Assembly (NCBI RefSeq): GCF_026151205.1
Contig: NC_087077.1
Coordinates: forward strand, 13,368,983 to 13,428,982
Reading direction: 5' to 3'
DNA length: 60,000 bases
DNA from: Bolinopsis microptera
Lineage: Eukaryota > Ctenophora > Tentaculata > Lobata > Bolinopsidae
The notes below the pieces were generated by a model. The model was not told the DNA's origin, ran no database searches, and saw only the letters and a list, made by a program, of their open reading frames with translations. Within the stretch, counting starts at the first letter, position 1. The number at the start of each line of letters is the position of its first letter. Below, piece by piece: positions 1-17,600 of the stretch. Both the position numbers and the translations under genes were made by a program.

Positions 1-147
1 TCTGCTTGGATACCTAAAGCGATGGAACAAGTCGGGTGCACTGCTCCAGTTGACGTGACGTCAGCAGTGTGTAAACGTGCGATGAGAACACTTTGGCATT
101 AATGTTTTCTGCATCGTTCCACTTTGTTCGGTTTCAGGCGGAAAAAA

Positions 148-836
148 TGAAACAGCTGAAGGCTGAGCTGAGCTCCATCAAGAGCCAGCTAATCGAGAAT
201 CAGACGTGGGTAATCAGCTTACAGGAGCAGATTATCGACAACAAGGACAAGCAGCTCGAGGCAGTAAAGACTGTGGTCAAGTCTTCAGTGGAGAGCAACT
301 TGAAAGAACAGTTCAAGTCATACAGTGAAGCTGCTGCGGAGAACGTTATGGCTTTATGGTCTGCCAGACTGATAGTTTGGCAGATCCGGCCACTATGAAA
401 AAATTGGTCAAGTCCGTCGTCCAGGAGGAGGATCGGAGCAGGAACGTTGTATTATTTGGACTGTCAGAACAGAAGGACGAGAATGTTGAAGAGCGGGTAC
501 AGGAGTTATTCCAGGAGATAGGACTAATCGTAAAACCTACTCTGCAGGCTACCAGAGACCAGAGTAGGAAAGATTCGTAAAGAGAATTCGAAGCGCCCAG
601 TCAAGGTTTTGTTATCAAGTCACAGCGCTGTCCATCAAGTGCTATGTCAAGTCAAGAAGCTGCGCCACTCAGCGACTTTCAACAAAGTGTATGTGAGACC
701 AGATCGCTCCAAAGAAGAGCGATCTCAGGACAGGCTCCTGGTTCATGAACTGGTGAAGAAAAGAGAAATGGAACCGGATAAACTGCATTTCATACGATCG
801 GGGACAATTCACTCAAAAGACAAGCCAATCGAGTGA
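148..836 (+). pseudogene. Decayed LINE ORF1 (nucleic-acid-binding protein of a CR1/L2-like retrotransposon)
   Basis: Three overlapping or adjacent reading frames form one degraded protein. From about 148 there is a coiled-coil-like start (MKQLKAELSSIKSQL). A shift near 350 leads into a block with RSRNVVLFGLSE, and a second shift near 575 leads into KRPVKVLLSS and then YVRPDRSKEER, ending at a stop at 834-836. A coiled coil followed by an RNVVLFGL-type block and a VRPDRSKEER block is typical of ORF1 proteins of invertebrate non-LTR retrotransposons; that assignment is from family knowledge. At least two frameshifts mean it cannot make an intact protein. No reverse transcriptase follows, so this is a fragment. 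It probably lies inside the long intron upstream of the first visible PDPK1 exon. Confidence 0.72.
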
Positions 837-2132
837 TGATGTGTGTTGTGGCTGTGGTATGTGTGCGGTTTTTAAAGATGGTGAATGTTTATGCGTACCA
901 CCTTGCACTAGCTTTTCTTGTTTTCGCTCCATATGAGCACACAAAACTTCATAGTTTTCGCAATATTTTGGTTTGATTTCATTTTAGGCTATTGAAGTGT
1001 TGGGGTGATTTCATACTAAACATGAACCATATAGTGTGCAGTGCCCTGACAGAGGGATTATTATTCACTATTATTTTATATGTTTTAATTGGTCATTAGA
1101 ACCGCCTGACACCGTCCAGCTTTCAATCAATCTTTTATCACACGAAATCTGATCTAGGATTACCTGGTTTAAATTATCTTATACTAAATCTAATATTACG
1201 TGGAGATCCAGATACTATTGGCTGAGTGTAGCAACGTTAGTAACAGAATGTACAGAATTTTACATGGACCGAATTTATTACCCCATCACGTCTATAAATA
1301 GAGTGTTATTAGGTCCAATAACACTAGTCTTAGAACCCATTTATAAGTTAGTTACTCCGTTATTAATGTGATAACCACAGCGCTAAGTAAATACCGAACT
1401 GGTGGTTGTTTGCACAAAATCACGTACACGAATAGAGTGAGTCAGAAGTAACATCTGTCCTCACGCAACTCTTGAATAACGTAATTCTAGTCAGATTTGC
1501 ACAACAAGTTCAGGGATTACAGATATAATATATGGGTCTAAGTTTTAACTAAGATTCCCAGCAGGTAACGTAAAATCACAGTGAGTGAACTAACTAACTA
1601 ATATTGACTTACCTCCTCTAAAAGATTCAAAATTAAGGGCACTTTTACATAACAAGGTACATACCAGTATGTATGTATCCTCACATACCAGTATGACGTC
1701 ATGTCAGTGTTGTAATACTAGTGAATTCAGAAGTACACTAAAATATGAACGCTGCTTATCAACTTGGTTCTAATAAATCAAATAACAAATTGTTATTGGA
1801 CTTGCCTTTGCCTGGTTCGAATAATGTGCATATTTATCCCAGTATTTTGTATTTAATAATTTTTCTAAATTTGGTAAACCTTTTCAACAACAGCGCTGTT
1901 TTCTTATTATGAACGAAGTGGTGAACGAAGTGGAATACGGGCTCTTTTGTGGCCATACACAAAATGTTTAATGCATTCTATTCAGCAGATCATGCTATTA
2001 CTCGTTGTATGAAATACAAATTCCATTCATGTTAATTTCTTATTTAATCTGTGTACATACAAAATATATTATATTATTACGTATAAAATATATTATTACA
2101 AATATATTACATCAGTGCAGACTTACATAGTG
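837..2132. other. Non-coding stretch, presumed PDPK1 intron
   Basis: AT-rich sequence with no convincing reading frame. I looked for the upstream PDPK1 kinase exons (HRDLKPEN, DFGT and APE-type blocks) and did not find them, so they should lie left of the window. Confidence 0.4.
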
Positions 2133-2140
2133 GTGGGAAA

Positions 2141-2418
2141 GGGGTCCGGGACTTTACGGCGTAAGACCCTAACCCTAACCCTAACCCTAACCCTAACCCT
2201 AATCCTAACCCTAACCCTAACCCTAACCCTAACCCTAACCCTAACCCTAACCCTAACCCTAACCCTAACCCTAACCCTAACCCTAACCCTAACCCTAACC
2301 CTAACCCTAACCCTAACCCTAACCCTAACCCTAACCCTAACCCTAACCCTAACCCGCCGTAGAGTCTCACGCCGTAGAGTCTTACGCGTAGAGTCTAACG
2401 CCGTAGAGTCCGGACCCC
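2141..2418. mobile_element. hAT-like MITE whose core is a telomeric (CCCTAA)n array
   Basis: A 278-bp unit begins GGGGTCCGG and ends CCGGACCCC. The inverted similarity continues inward (ACTTTACGGCGTAAGAC on the left against a complementary ACTCTACGGCGTTAGAC). It is flanked on both sides by the same 8 bp, GTGGGAAA (2133-2140 and 2419-2426), a target duplication size typical of hAT elements. Between the ends lies (CCCTAA)n at about 2167-2354, roughly 31 units with one variant. Several imperfect copies of CGCCGTAGAGTCT follow before the right end. It encodes nothing. It sits in the presumed PDPK1 intron. Confidence 0.8.
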
Positions 2419-2988
2419 GTGGGAAAGGTAGCCATATTTGTTTAGACACGTGACATTGATTCGATGTTTGGTATTTACTATTTGTATCTAATTTGTCAAT
2501 CATAATAATATAACAGTCACGTGTCTGAGAAAATCTGGCTCGCACCAGTATTCACGTCTAACACGTGTATTCAGCTATTTTTACTGTGCCATATCAAGAT
2601 GCAGTCTAAGTTATGTTTACTGTTGTATCAAGATGCGGATTGAGTGTGAAGAGAATGCTGCATAACATGCAGAGCTTGTTGACTTTTCCTCACTCTCAGC
2701 ACAGCCTTTATGTCACTACTATCTGGTGTGTTTATTTGTTCGTGGTTACTGTTAAACATTTAGTGCAGACTTTATAATAGTGAGTAAATGGTTCGACTTT
2801 TGGATTCTTCTGCTTGTAATCTAATTATAAACCTCCCGGGTTATTATCAGAATAGAATTACGGAGTCCTTGTAGGCTGGTATGTTCTTCTTGATTACACT
2901 TTATAAAGTTGATTAGTTGAGTTGTAACACCATTAATTGGTTAAATAAATGAAATGTTAAAGGTAAACCTCAGTAATTTATTTTTCAG

Positions 2989-7588
<4,600 letters not shown>

Positions 7589-8370
7589 CCGAGATTTGGA
7601 ACTCTTAATTAGGGTATCTTTGATAGTAATTTCGTACTTATTTCGTATTCGGGATTCTGTATGAATTTGATAAAATCGGATTAATTTTTGTTTAGGTTTC
7701 ACTTTAATTTGAGATGCTTTCATTTTTGTTAGTTTTGAGTATGATTTCGCTGCCTGTGTAAAAGATTCGTTGTTCAAACAGCTAAACTTAACTATGAATT
7801 TGCATTGCACCAATATTTCTTGGTTTGCATGATATTAATGTTGATTATGTGCTTTGATAATGCGTCGGCAGTATATGGAGTATGGACTAATGGACTTGTG
7901 GCCGAATTATTTTGTTTTATCGATGCTATCCGATATAATAGTCGAGGAGCATCCTTTCATTATGTTGAATCCTACATTTTGTATGAATGTACTTTTGATA
8001 ACAGAATTTTCGATGGTCAATTGTGAATAACTGCCACCTTACTGACTGTTTGATTACCTATGTTATATTTTCCTGCCGTCTGGTCTCAATTACTCTGTAA
8101 CGGACCCTGCGTTCTGGCATTAATTGCAGCGCGGGCTGTCAATTCATCTTTTTTACTAGCTGAAATTGTCTTCTGATCTAATGTAGCTCTATTTTGTCAT
8201 TTATTAGTGTGATCGCGCGCATTTACGCGCGCGAATCAAGTTTAAAGCATGCTTATATTTAATTCCTTACTTCTTGAATTTTTCTAAAATTTACTCCCAA
8301 ACGAACTTACCAACTAACAAGCTGGTCATTTTTAACCCACTCACCTAGTTGTTAGATGGCATGAGATGGA
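7589..8370. other. PDPK1-RPGR intergenic region
   Basis: Head-to-tail spacing of 782 bp. It should contain the PDPK1 3' UTR and the RPGR promoter. No supported gene. The one notable structure is a GC-rich hairpin at 8210-8238. I looked for a canonical RFX X-box for a ciliary gene and did not find a clear one. Confidence 0.5.
8210..8238. promoter_or_regulatory. CpG-rich palindrome upstream of RPGR
   Basis: CGCGCGC-ATTTA-GCGCGCG type dyad, set in TGATCGCGCGC ... GCGCGCGAATCA, about 130 bp before the RPGR start codon. It stands out in AT-rich DNA. Possible promoter or transcription-start element; function not shown. Confidence 0.3.
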
Positions 8371-11300
8371 ATGGAGGAGGTGCCGGAAACAGGAGCGGTA
8401 TTCACGTTCGGTAAGAGCAGGTTCGGAGACGACAACGCCAACAAGTTTTGGGTAAAGAATGACCCAGTTGTTGCAGTCGCTTGCGGGGATGAACACACTG
8501 CTGTAGTCACGTCAACAGGTCCGTTAAATATGAAGTTTTAAGTTATGCTCTTGCTGAAACTTTCCTATTAATTTTCAATTGTATTCCAAAACCGATATAA
8601 GTTTGTGTTCTAGCATAGATCCAACTTTATTAGATTTACTTCCGATTTTCCTGGAAAACAGCTTTACAGTTTCCATGCTTTTAAAAGTAATTATGTATCA
8701 CAGGGCGATCGTACACGTTTGGTAGCAACCAGTGGGGTCAGCTAGCGTTGGGACATACCCGACAAACGAATAAACCAAGTTTTGTAAAAAGCTTGAAAGG
8801 AAAGCAAGTGGCTCATGTAGCCTGTGGGAGGACTCACACCTTGATCGCCACCAAGAGTGAGGTGTACGGATGTGGTGGAAATGGGGAACATCAGGTTTGG
8901 AATTGTTCTCTATTTCAGCAGTTTTTTTAACCATAAGAAATGTATTTTAACTGTTTTGATATTGTTCAGTACTCGCACTAATTTCTTCATGTCACTTAAA
9001 TTTTAAATGTTGATGCTATCGTAGGTTATGGGAGTCATTGAAAATAAACGAATAACATCACGCATATTCATTAGTCTCGGTCACTCACGAGTCACGAGGC
9101 CAAATGTGTTTGATTTTCCTTTCAGATACAAATTAAATTAATTTTCTTAATTGCCTTCAAACATGACGTTTTCTTCGACAAACTATCCTGTCTGAAAAAA
9201 AAGGATTTCAGCATGTATTACATTTATACAAATCATTTTGCGGAAAACGTAATATATGATAAAGATAATTCATAAAGATAATTCATGATGTATAAAGATA
9301 ATTCTGCATATTTCGTAATCGTGGCGAACGTTTGAGATAATGTAGTAAATTTTGTATAGAATTCTTTCCCCAATTTCATTCTTTAAAGTAGTATAATGAA
9401 TATTATAATAATATGTAACTTATATACTTAACTAAGATCCATAGGGTAATCCATATGAGTAATGTTTTTTATTTTGTTTTTAAGTGTCCTTATTTTCTGC
9501 CGTCTTCACATCATCTTTAGTTTCCACCTGTTTCATTTCAATGTTATCCAACTGTCCACCTTCCTCTGTTCGCGGAACCTTTAGTCTTCTCGTGACAATA
9601 GTGCAGATAAGCGCAACACTCAGAAGAAAAGCAAGTCCAGTCAGTCCGATGATAGCTACTTCCATCTTATGAACCGCTAAAAAACAGAAACCCTCCGAAA
9701 CTCCATACCCTTTTGGACACCGGTAACAGTGTATCCCATCTCCGTGGAGGTCCTCGGGGCAGGAGTGACAAGTGTGGTTTTCCCAGAACTGTCCCAGCTC
9801 ACAGCGGATACAGGCCTCTGCTCCAGGTCGTGAGACTTTAGATACTGGACACGCTGAACAAGCTGTTGATCCAGCTCTACTGAAGTGGTTCTCCAAGCAG
9901 ATTTGGCAGAGTGGGCCGTATTCTTCGTCTTGTGTGAGATAGTATCCAGCACTGCAGGCGCAGGTAGCAGATCCAGAGGTTGACGTAGATCTGAGCGGAC
10001 ACAGTTTACAAAATTTGCTGTTTCCGCTGCTAAATGTGTTTTCCGAGCATGGTAGGCATGCCCTTTCAGTCAAGCCCCATAACTGTCCAGCTGGACAAGA
10101 ACAGAAGGACCTGTCTGATGCTGACCCGGATCCGCTAGGACATAGCTCACACTCAGTGCTGCCGTAGTAGCTGTAACTATTCTCCGGACATAGTGCACAG
10201 AGCTCCCCTTGGAAGTATAATCCGGCCTCACAGAGACAATGGGAACTCCCTGGAGAAGAGTTGGAGCCCTCAGGACATGGGACACACTGGGTAGCACCTT
10301 GGGAACTGTAGCTGTTCACCGGACACTCATAACACAGTTCACTCTTCCAGAACATTCCAGCGCTACACTCACATTGGTGTGCGTTTAACACGCTGTTTTC
10401 TGGGCACAGTTCGCACTTCCCCTTAGTGGTGCTCATGTAGGACCCTTCATTACACGAGCAGGACAGATACATTGCAGCGTTTTTTAGAGCTTCTTCTTGT
10501 TCTTCTTCGTGTCCCTCTTCTCCTTCCCAGTATTTCCAGCGTGGTTCAGGCTCTGCATGACAGTTCCCGGAACTAGTCGACTGTTGGTATTCACAAAAGG
10601 TTAGAGTTACCACTTGTTCACTGTTTAAAAACTGTTCAGAGTTAAGAATTTCGTTGTAAACGTTCGAGTACCACTCAAGTTCACCAACGCGTCCAAATCC
10701 TATCATTTTATTATAACCCTGAGTTTTACACAGAAATACAGCGACTTCTTCGTCCAATTCGGAGTATTTATCATTGTAATCTATCGAAGTGTATTCCACC
10801 AAGAAGGACCAGTTCTCCTTGCCCTTTTCTTTAGCCATAACCACCCCATCTGGTCCAGACACCCCCGCTACTTTCCATGTGGTGAAGTCGTACTTTTCCA
10901 GTCCGAATATGTAACCTTCGTTTTGCGAACCTGAGGATATATTTGCACGATATTTTGCACGATATTTTGCAAACAAGGCAGGAAAAAAATGGCAAGCAAA
11001 ACTTCAAAAAGACAGAAACGTTATTAAATAAAAACCTCTAGAGTCTAGGCAGGGATTAATTTTTATTGATATATAAACGAAAAGAATTGTGTTTAAACTT
11101 ACATCCGTATGCAGTTTTTTGGTATTCCTCATCGCAGCTGCATGAGACTTGGTAAAATCCATAATTCGGATTACCAGATTCCTGCTCTTCTCCCTCCCAA
11201 TCATTGTAGCAATGTTTTTGGTACATAATTAGGTTCAAGCAGTTTTCATATTCAGATTCATATTCTCCGTCATATTCATATTCTACCTCACACGTGATCG

Positions 11301-11639
11301 TATATCCAGGAACCTGCTCGTCACCTTCCAGTTCTTGCTTTGACATTGAAAAACTGACAGTTGTATTAAAATTCATCGTTTCACAAGTGGTGCTCTGTCC
11401 AACGTTTGTCAAACTGTCTATGTCTGATCGGCTTCCACAAACGTACTGCCACTGGTTTTCATGAACATAATAGTAATTGGTTGTCAAATGCCTCATTTTA
11501 AGGATTCCACTGGAGGATCGCTCGCGTGTTTCTGGATCCCACAATGAAAATTCCACTGAGTTACTATCCAACAAATCACCCAGGTTTTCGTATTCCGTCA
11601 CTATCAGTCCTGTTTGAATTTCTCTGTTATTCTTTTACT

Positions 11640-11670
<31 letters not shown>

Positions 11671-14600
11671 ATTTACCCCACTAACTTGGACGCATCATCT
11701 GCTCAATTACACACGTGTTAATGGTTATTATATATTGATTCTGTGAGAAATCTCATCATAGCTCATTTGACCTCTACTAGTTTAAAATTAGAAAAATAGT
11801 TTCATAAAATGGCTAACCTGGCAGGAATGAGGAAAATACCAACAACAACAATCCCCACATTGTAGTTGAATTTATGTTACGAAACTTTGAATTCCTTCAC
11901 TAAACTCCTTCAAAAATAATCGACCTTACAACAAATTCAAAAATTACAATCAAACGTACAAGACCTGAATGGTTCTGTCTGGAAGTCAAATTATCGTTAC
12001 CTTTGCCTGAAAACTGCCATCACGTGGAGAACAAACAGAATAGTTCCACAGTCTCCACCACCAGTAGTTGTGATGTAACTTCTGGTACCAGTCAGTTGAC
12101 TGTCAGTTAGAGGTGTCATTAGTGGGACGGAGCTTAGTTCACTGTAGCTAGTTCACTAGGATGGAGCTTGGCAGTTTAACTCTTTATCATCTGAAGCACT
12201 TTTTAACTGTTAGTTCGGCTTTATGAAAACTGTAAACTAGCTACTAAGAAAACAATAACTTGCTAAAAGAATAAGCAATCACTGGGACGGAGCTTGGCAG
12301 TTTAACTCTTCATCATCTGGAGCAATTTTTAACTGTTAGTTACCGGCAGAGAAACTCCCAAAATCTCTTTTAAAACCTCATTAAAAAAACCCCCGACTAA
12401 TCCAATCCTCGGCAGGTTAACGAGTCTACAGATGACGAAGTACTGACCCCCTTCCTCCTGCCTACTCTCTCTGGTATTCTAGTAAAACGTCTCTCTTGTG
12501 GTGTGGAACACTCCCTGGTGCTGGGGCACTGTGGAGATGTGTATTTGTGGGGAGGTGGTTCAGAGGGACAGTTAGGGATGGGGGCTAATGTTTCCGAGCT
12601 TCTTAAACCTACTGTGTTGCAGGTGAGGCTAGGCCGAGTTTGTGTGTTCGGCTTTATAGTTATTGCAGTCGTTTAATGTTCTTTTAAATTAAAAATAGTT
12701 TGGGTATGATACAGAAGAAATCCATAATATAGCCACAAATATTTCACCCAAAAGTAATTTGATTGTTCATAAACTGACGCGGAAATAGAAATCCTTGTTC
12801 CAGTTCACAGACGAGAAGATAAAGGATGCCTCATGTGGGTACTACCACACCGGCCTGGTCACACAGTCTGGTAAAGTGTTCACCTTCGGAGAGAACGACA
12901 ACGGAAAGTTAGGACTCGGAGAAGATGCTGATGATACTTATCATGTCCCTCAGGTTTTTGTAGCTTCTTTTTCGGTGGAGTTATTAGGTCAGGTTGCGGG
13001 ATCTTTATTAAGTTATTAGGGACCAGTCCCTTAGGTCAGTTGACCTAATTCCAACAATCTTATAAATCCACCCTCAACCTCTATCTTTCCATCCTCCCAA
13101 TCAAAACTTCTTTTTACAGCCGGTGTTCCTAGTTGACGTAGCAGAGCGGATATGTTGCGGTAACACGTGCACAGCTGTGATGACGTCATCAGGGGGACTG
13201 TACATGTGTGGGGATGGACAGAGGGGTCAGCTGGGTTTCGCTCCTAACACTCTCACTAAGTGTGTCTACACTCTTACCAAGGTAACCTCATAAACTATAA
13301 TACTATAACACTCTTACCAAGGTAAACTACTAAACTATATAACTCTTTAGGAAGCTATCTTACAATTACTTTCATCCGCTTTTCCGAATGATTAATTATA
13401 TTTTAATGTGTATTTTTAACACATTTTCCACTTACCTCTGCTACCACCCTTTCCAGGAGCCATGCCCTTAATATGATCACCCTTTCCAGGTGCCATGCCC
13501 CCCGATAGTAGACATATCAGTAGGAGAGGGGCACACAGCAGTTGTATCTAAATCAGGGCACCTTTACACGTTTGGTGACGGTAGACATGGTAAACTGTGT
13601 CACGGCGACAATAACTTTGCAACACTACATAGCCCCTACTTGGTGGAATCGTTCAGGTAAACAGTGGTTTAAAGATTAACGTTACTGTAACCTTTCCCTC
13701 TACTCGCGATATTTGTCTTCTTTCTTTCTCCATTGTTTCCTCCGATTTAACTAACCCCTGAGTGCGGTTCAGTTTCACTAAAAGTCGTTGTTTTGGATTT
13801 TTCAGAAGAAAAAAAAAACCCATTTAATCGACACGTCCCCTCAGTACGATAGCAACAGTTCAGACAGTAGCGTGTGGAGGATGTCACACCATGGTTATCG
13901 CTAAAGCTGGTCGTCCGTTTCAAGACGATAAGAAAGTATCTACTGCCCGGTCGAAACGGCACGGCAAAGGGGCTAGATTAAGTTAGTTTGGTTTGTATTT
14001 CGTTTCGAGGACATGTTTTTAGAATACGCATTGACGTGAACCTTCGGGCATGAGCAACATCAGAAATAGATAAATTTAGTTAGATCATGTCCGATAATCC
14101 CGGCATCACTTGCTCAAGGAGTGTTGATAATAAATTGTAAAGATGGTTGACAGGTTGAAATAGTGACTTTTTTTATTATTCTCTGACTAATAAATCATCT
14201 CATTTTCCTTTTAACCTTCTTGTCCTTTGTCCTCACCAGTGACTTTGTCCCTCAGATGACTCACGGGAGCCACCCTCACTTCCGGCTATCAAACATGGCG
14301 ACGACAACAAAGAGAACAACCTTAACAACATTCAGATCGTGCAGGAAAACGTCAAAACTCTTGAGAGCGCGCTGAATGAGGTAACATTGATTTATTCAAT
14401 TAATTAATTAATTAATTCAATCGATTAGTTAACTTTTAAACTTAATGTTTTGACTTTTGATTTGTAGACCTTAATAAGTTATTAAGGTCTACAAATCAAA
14501 AATCAAAACACTTGACTTAATTTATCTCCCAAGGAATGATAAATAAATAATTTTGCAGAAAGTAGTTTCAAAGATAAACAAACACGTTAGATTAACGATA

Positions 14601-17600
14601 AATATCTTACATTTCAGAGTCCTAAGAAGATAGTCAATCTGGATAAAGGCGAGAAAAAGGAAACTGTAGAGAAAGCAGAAGTTGATAAAACCCCAAGCAT
14701 AGACGAGAAAAATAAGAAAAAATTCGACAAGGAAAAGGAAGACGAAGGAAAGAAGAAAGTTGAAGAAAAGAAGAAAGTGGATGAAAAGAAGAAAGTGGAA
14801 GAAAAAAAGAATTTATCGGATAAGAAGATCGTTGAAGAAGATTCGGGCAGTGAAACAGATGAACCGGGCGCCACTAGCGATGGTATTTTAATGTTAGATT
14901 GTTGCTTATGATACGTTAAATTATGGGGTTCAAATAACTAAATAAAGTTAAATAAAGTGTCATCTTATAATATGATCAGAGGTAGAAAATTAATTTTCTT
15001 CTCAAAATTGTCCAATACCCTGCCACACCCGTTTAAAAGTTAAAAAAGGAAATCAAATATTCACTCCGCTAACACAGTTACAGACTCAGAGGCAGATTCA
15101 GAGTTAGAGGAGGAGGAGGACGATAGAACAGCAGGGAGCGGAGGAGGAGGAGGTTTTATGGATAATATCATGAGTATAGATCAGCTGGAACCTGCTGGCA
15201 GTGCAGAGGAGAGTGTTAAACCTAGCAGTGTGATCCAAGTCAAGAGGTTAGACACTTATTTCTCTTTATTTTCTTTATTTCTTTTTACGTTCACTTGTTA
15301 GTTTGGCTGTAAAGTTGTTAATTAGATGGGATGGGATGTGGTGGGGGGAGGGGAAATTATCTATGAGACGGTATAGTCAACTCTATTTAAAATTAGACAA
15401 CGCCCGGACGCCCCAAGTCAGCAAAATGATCTCATATAATTTCTAAATATCTAATAAATATGTACATGTTATATTTACTTTCGTCCTGTATCCTAGCAAC
15501 TATTTCGTAATTATAATTGTCTGACTCGTACGTAGCACGTGGTACTTTTCAGCTGAGGGAGCTTAAGTAAAACAGTAAATGAGATAATGAACAGTAAATT
15601 AGATAAAAAGTGGCAGGTGTAAGGGAACTAATTGTCGTTGTTTTGTTTAATTTTTTCTAAAATATTTCATGTTCAGCTCAGAAAATAATATTGACGCCGT
15701 TCGTATATCTTGGTTTGGCTGTCATTGCCTAAAATTGTGTAGTACTAGTGCCTAGTGCTGAGAAGCTTTATTAAGTTTCTTAAACTCCACACTCTTTAAA
15801 GTATTTCTAGCTACCTTCGTTTCTGTGGTTAATTTCAAGTCCAGAAATAACTTTGATCATGAACTACGCACCTGATTCTTATTATATGATCTGATTAATA
15901 ACCGTTTCATCCCACGTGGCCTTCAAACCACGTGACGTGACGTCATCCCACGTGACTTTCAAACCTAGGGTTCTACGAATACTCTTTACTTTCTCACTAG
16001 TTTAGAAATCTAGACCCCCGTACCATACGCTACCACATCAGAGCATCAGGACCTTTTCATTAATCATTACACCGAGGTTATTAAAAGGTTGGGACATCAT
16101 GTAGAGACTGCAGCTGTCATATAATGTGTCGTTCTTCCTCAGGCTGGAGACTTGAATATTGGAGCTAGCTTTTATTGATGTTCTTCATTTTATTACTCTG
16201 TCGGGCGATTGTGTTGTATGATATGAGGAGAAGAAGCGGATATAATTATAACAATTGGCATTGTTATTCTATTATTAGCGGTTATGTTGCTGATATTTTT
16301 ATGGTATTTTATAGTATCTTATTTGACGATATAGATCTCACAAGATTCATTGACCTTACATGACAAATTATTTTATACTAGTGTCGCTTATTATATTTGT
16401 AATTTATAATATTTGTGGATAATAATATGTAGATAGCATTAGCCCTTGAAAATTTTATAAAATCGGGATGTCATAGCGATGCTTAATATCTATAATCCTA
16501 CCAAACAACGCCTGAGTAAGGGTAACCTGTGGCTGTACAGTGTACAGCCTATAGGGTATGTTGGAGAAATTCCATGTCAGTCAACAGAAGAAGATTTAAA
16601 CGGTTTAATAATTTGATTTATGATTTATGATTTAACTATATCTCGAGCGGCTAGTCAGGGATAGGGCAAACCAGTGGACCTCGAACCTCTTTGTAATGCG
16701 CGTTATGTTTGTTTCCTTTGAATGGTTAAAGGTCTTGCTGTTAGAAGACCTTAGCTTTGAACTTGCGTTCCTTGTTGTAAACCATCGAATAGTATCACTA
16801 CTGGGTCACCGTCAAGAACAAGGGAAAATGGTCCGCTGCACGTTCTCCAGGCACGACTTAAACAAGACGCCTACAACATCTTTAGCTCATTTAAAGGTAT
16901 TTTCCTATTTTGTTAGTTTTGATTCTTCAGAAATTGATTTTGCTTATTTGTCTGGTCAGACAAATTCGTATAAATTCTATTAAGTTTTACCCACCCTGTT
17001 CCAAAAACTATTCACTATTCAAGTTTTACCAAATATCTTTTACTTTACGAATTTCATCCTATCTACCCTAACAGAAGCAAGAAGATGGCAATAGCAGAGT
17101 TATTGAAGATCAACTCCAGCCTTGGTATGTCCAACTTTTCCCCTGAAGTATGGAGAGTTGTTGACTACATGGCAGGAGCTATCCTCATTCTTTACTTCCT
17201 CCTCTCTACCATACTGAACCCCATAGTATTCTATCACTACTGGAAACTACCTTCAACCATTCCTAACATTCTGTATCGGCTACGTGCTATATCAGACTTG
17301 CTGACAAATTTGGTTAGGCCCATTGTGATGGTATTTGCCCATTTAATCTCGGAAAAAATCACTGAGGTTCTACAAGAGGGTAATACTGCGTCCTTGCTAA
17401 TCAGTGTACAAGTAAGGATGAGTATGACCATGTCGTTCGCCTCCGTTGCTTTGCTAGCACTGACTCGGGCTATAAACATTCAGTGGCCGTTCTTCCACAT
17501 CAAAAAGAGGTTGATTTTCGTTTGGCTAGGATTTATTGCTATATTTGAGTTTGTAGTCGTGACCTGGAATATGGCTGGTGGAAAAAGACACATCAAAAGA

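Noticed and set aside
2107-2545. Long open frames of Leu-Thr, Gly-Leu or Arg-Val repeats on both strands
   Set aside because: They are translations of the telomeric hexamer array, open in every frame because the unit has no stop.
16696-16983. 95-codon frame starting with ATG before GPCR gene 1
   Set aside because: The duplicated region before GPCR gene 2 does not keep the frame open, and the sequence has no recognisable domain.
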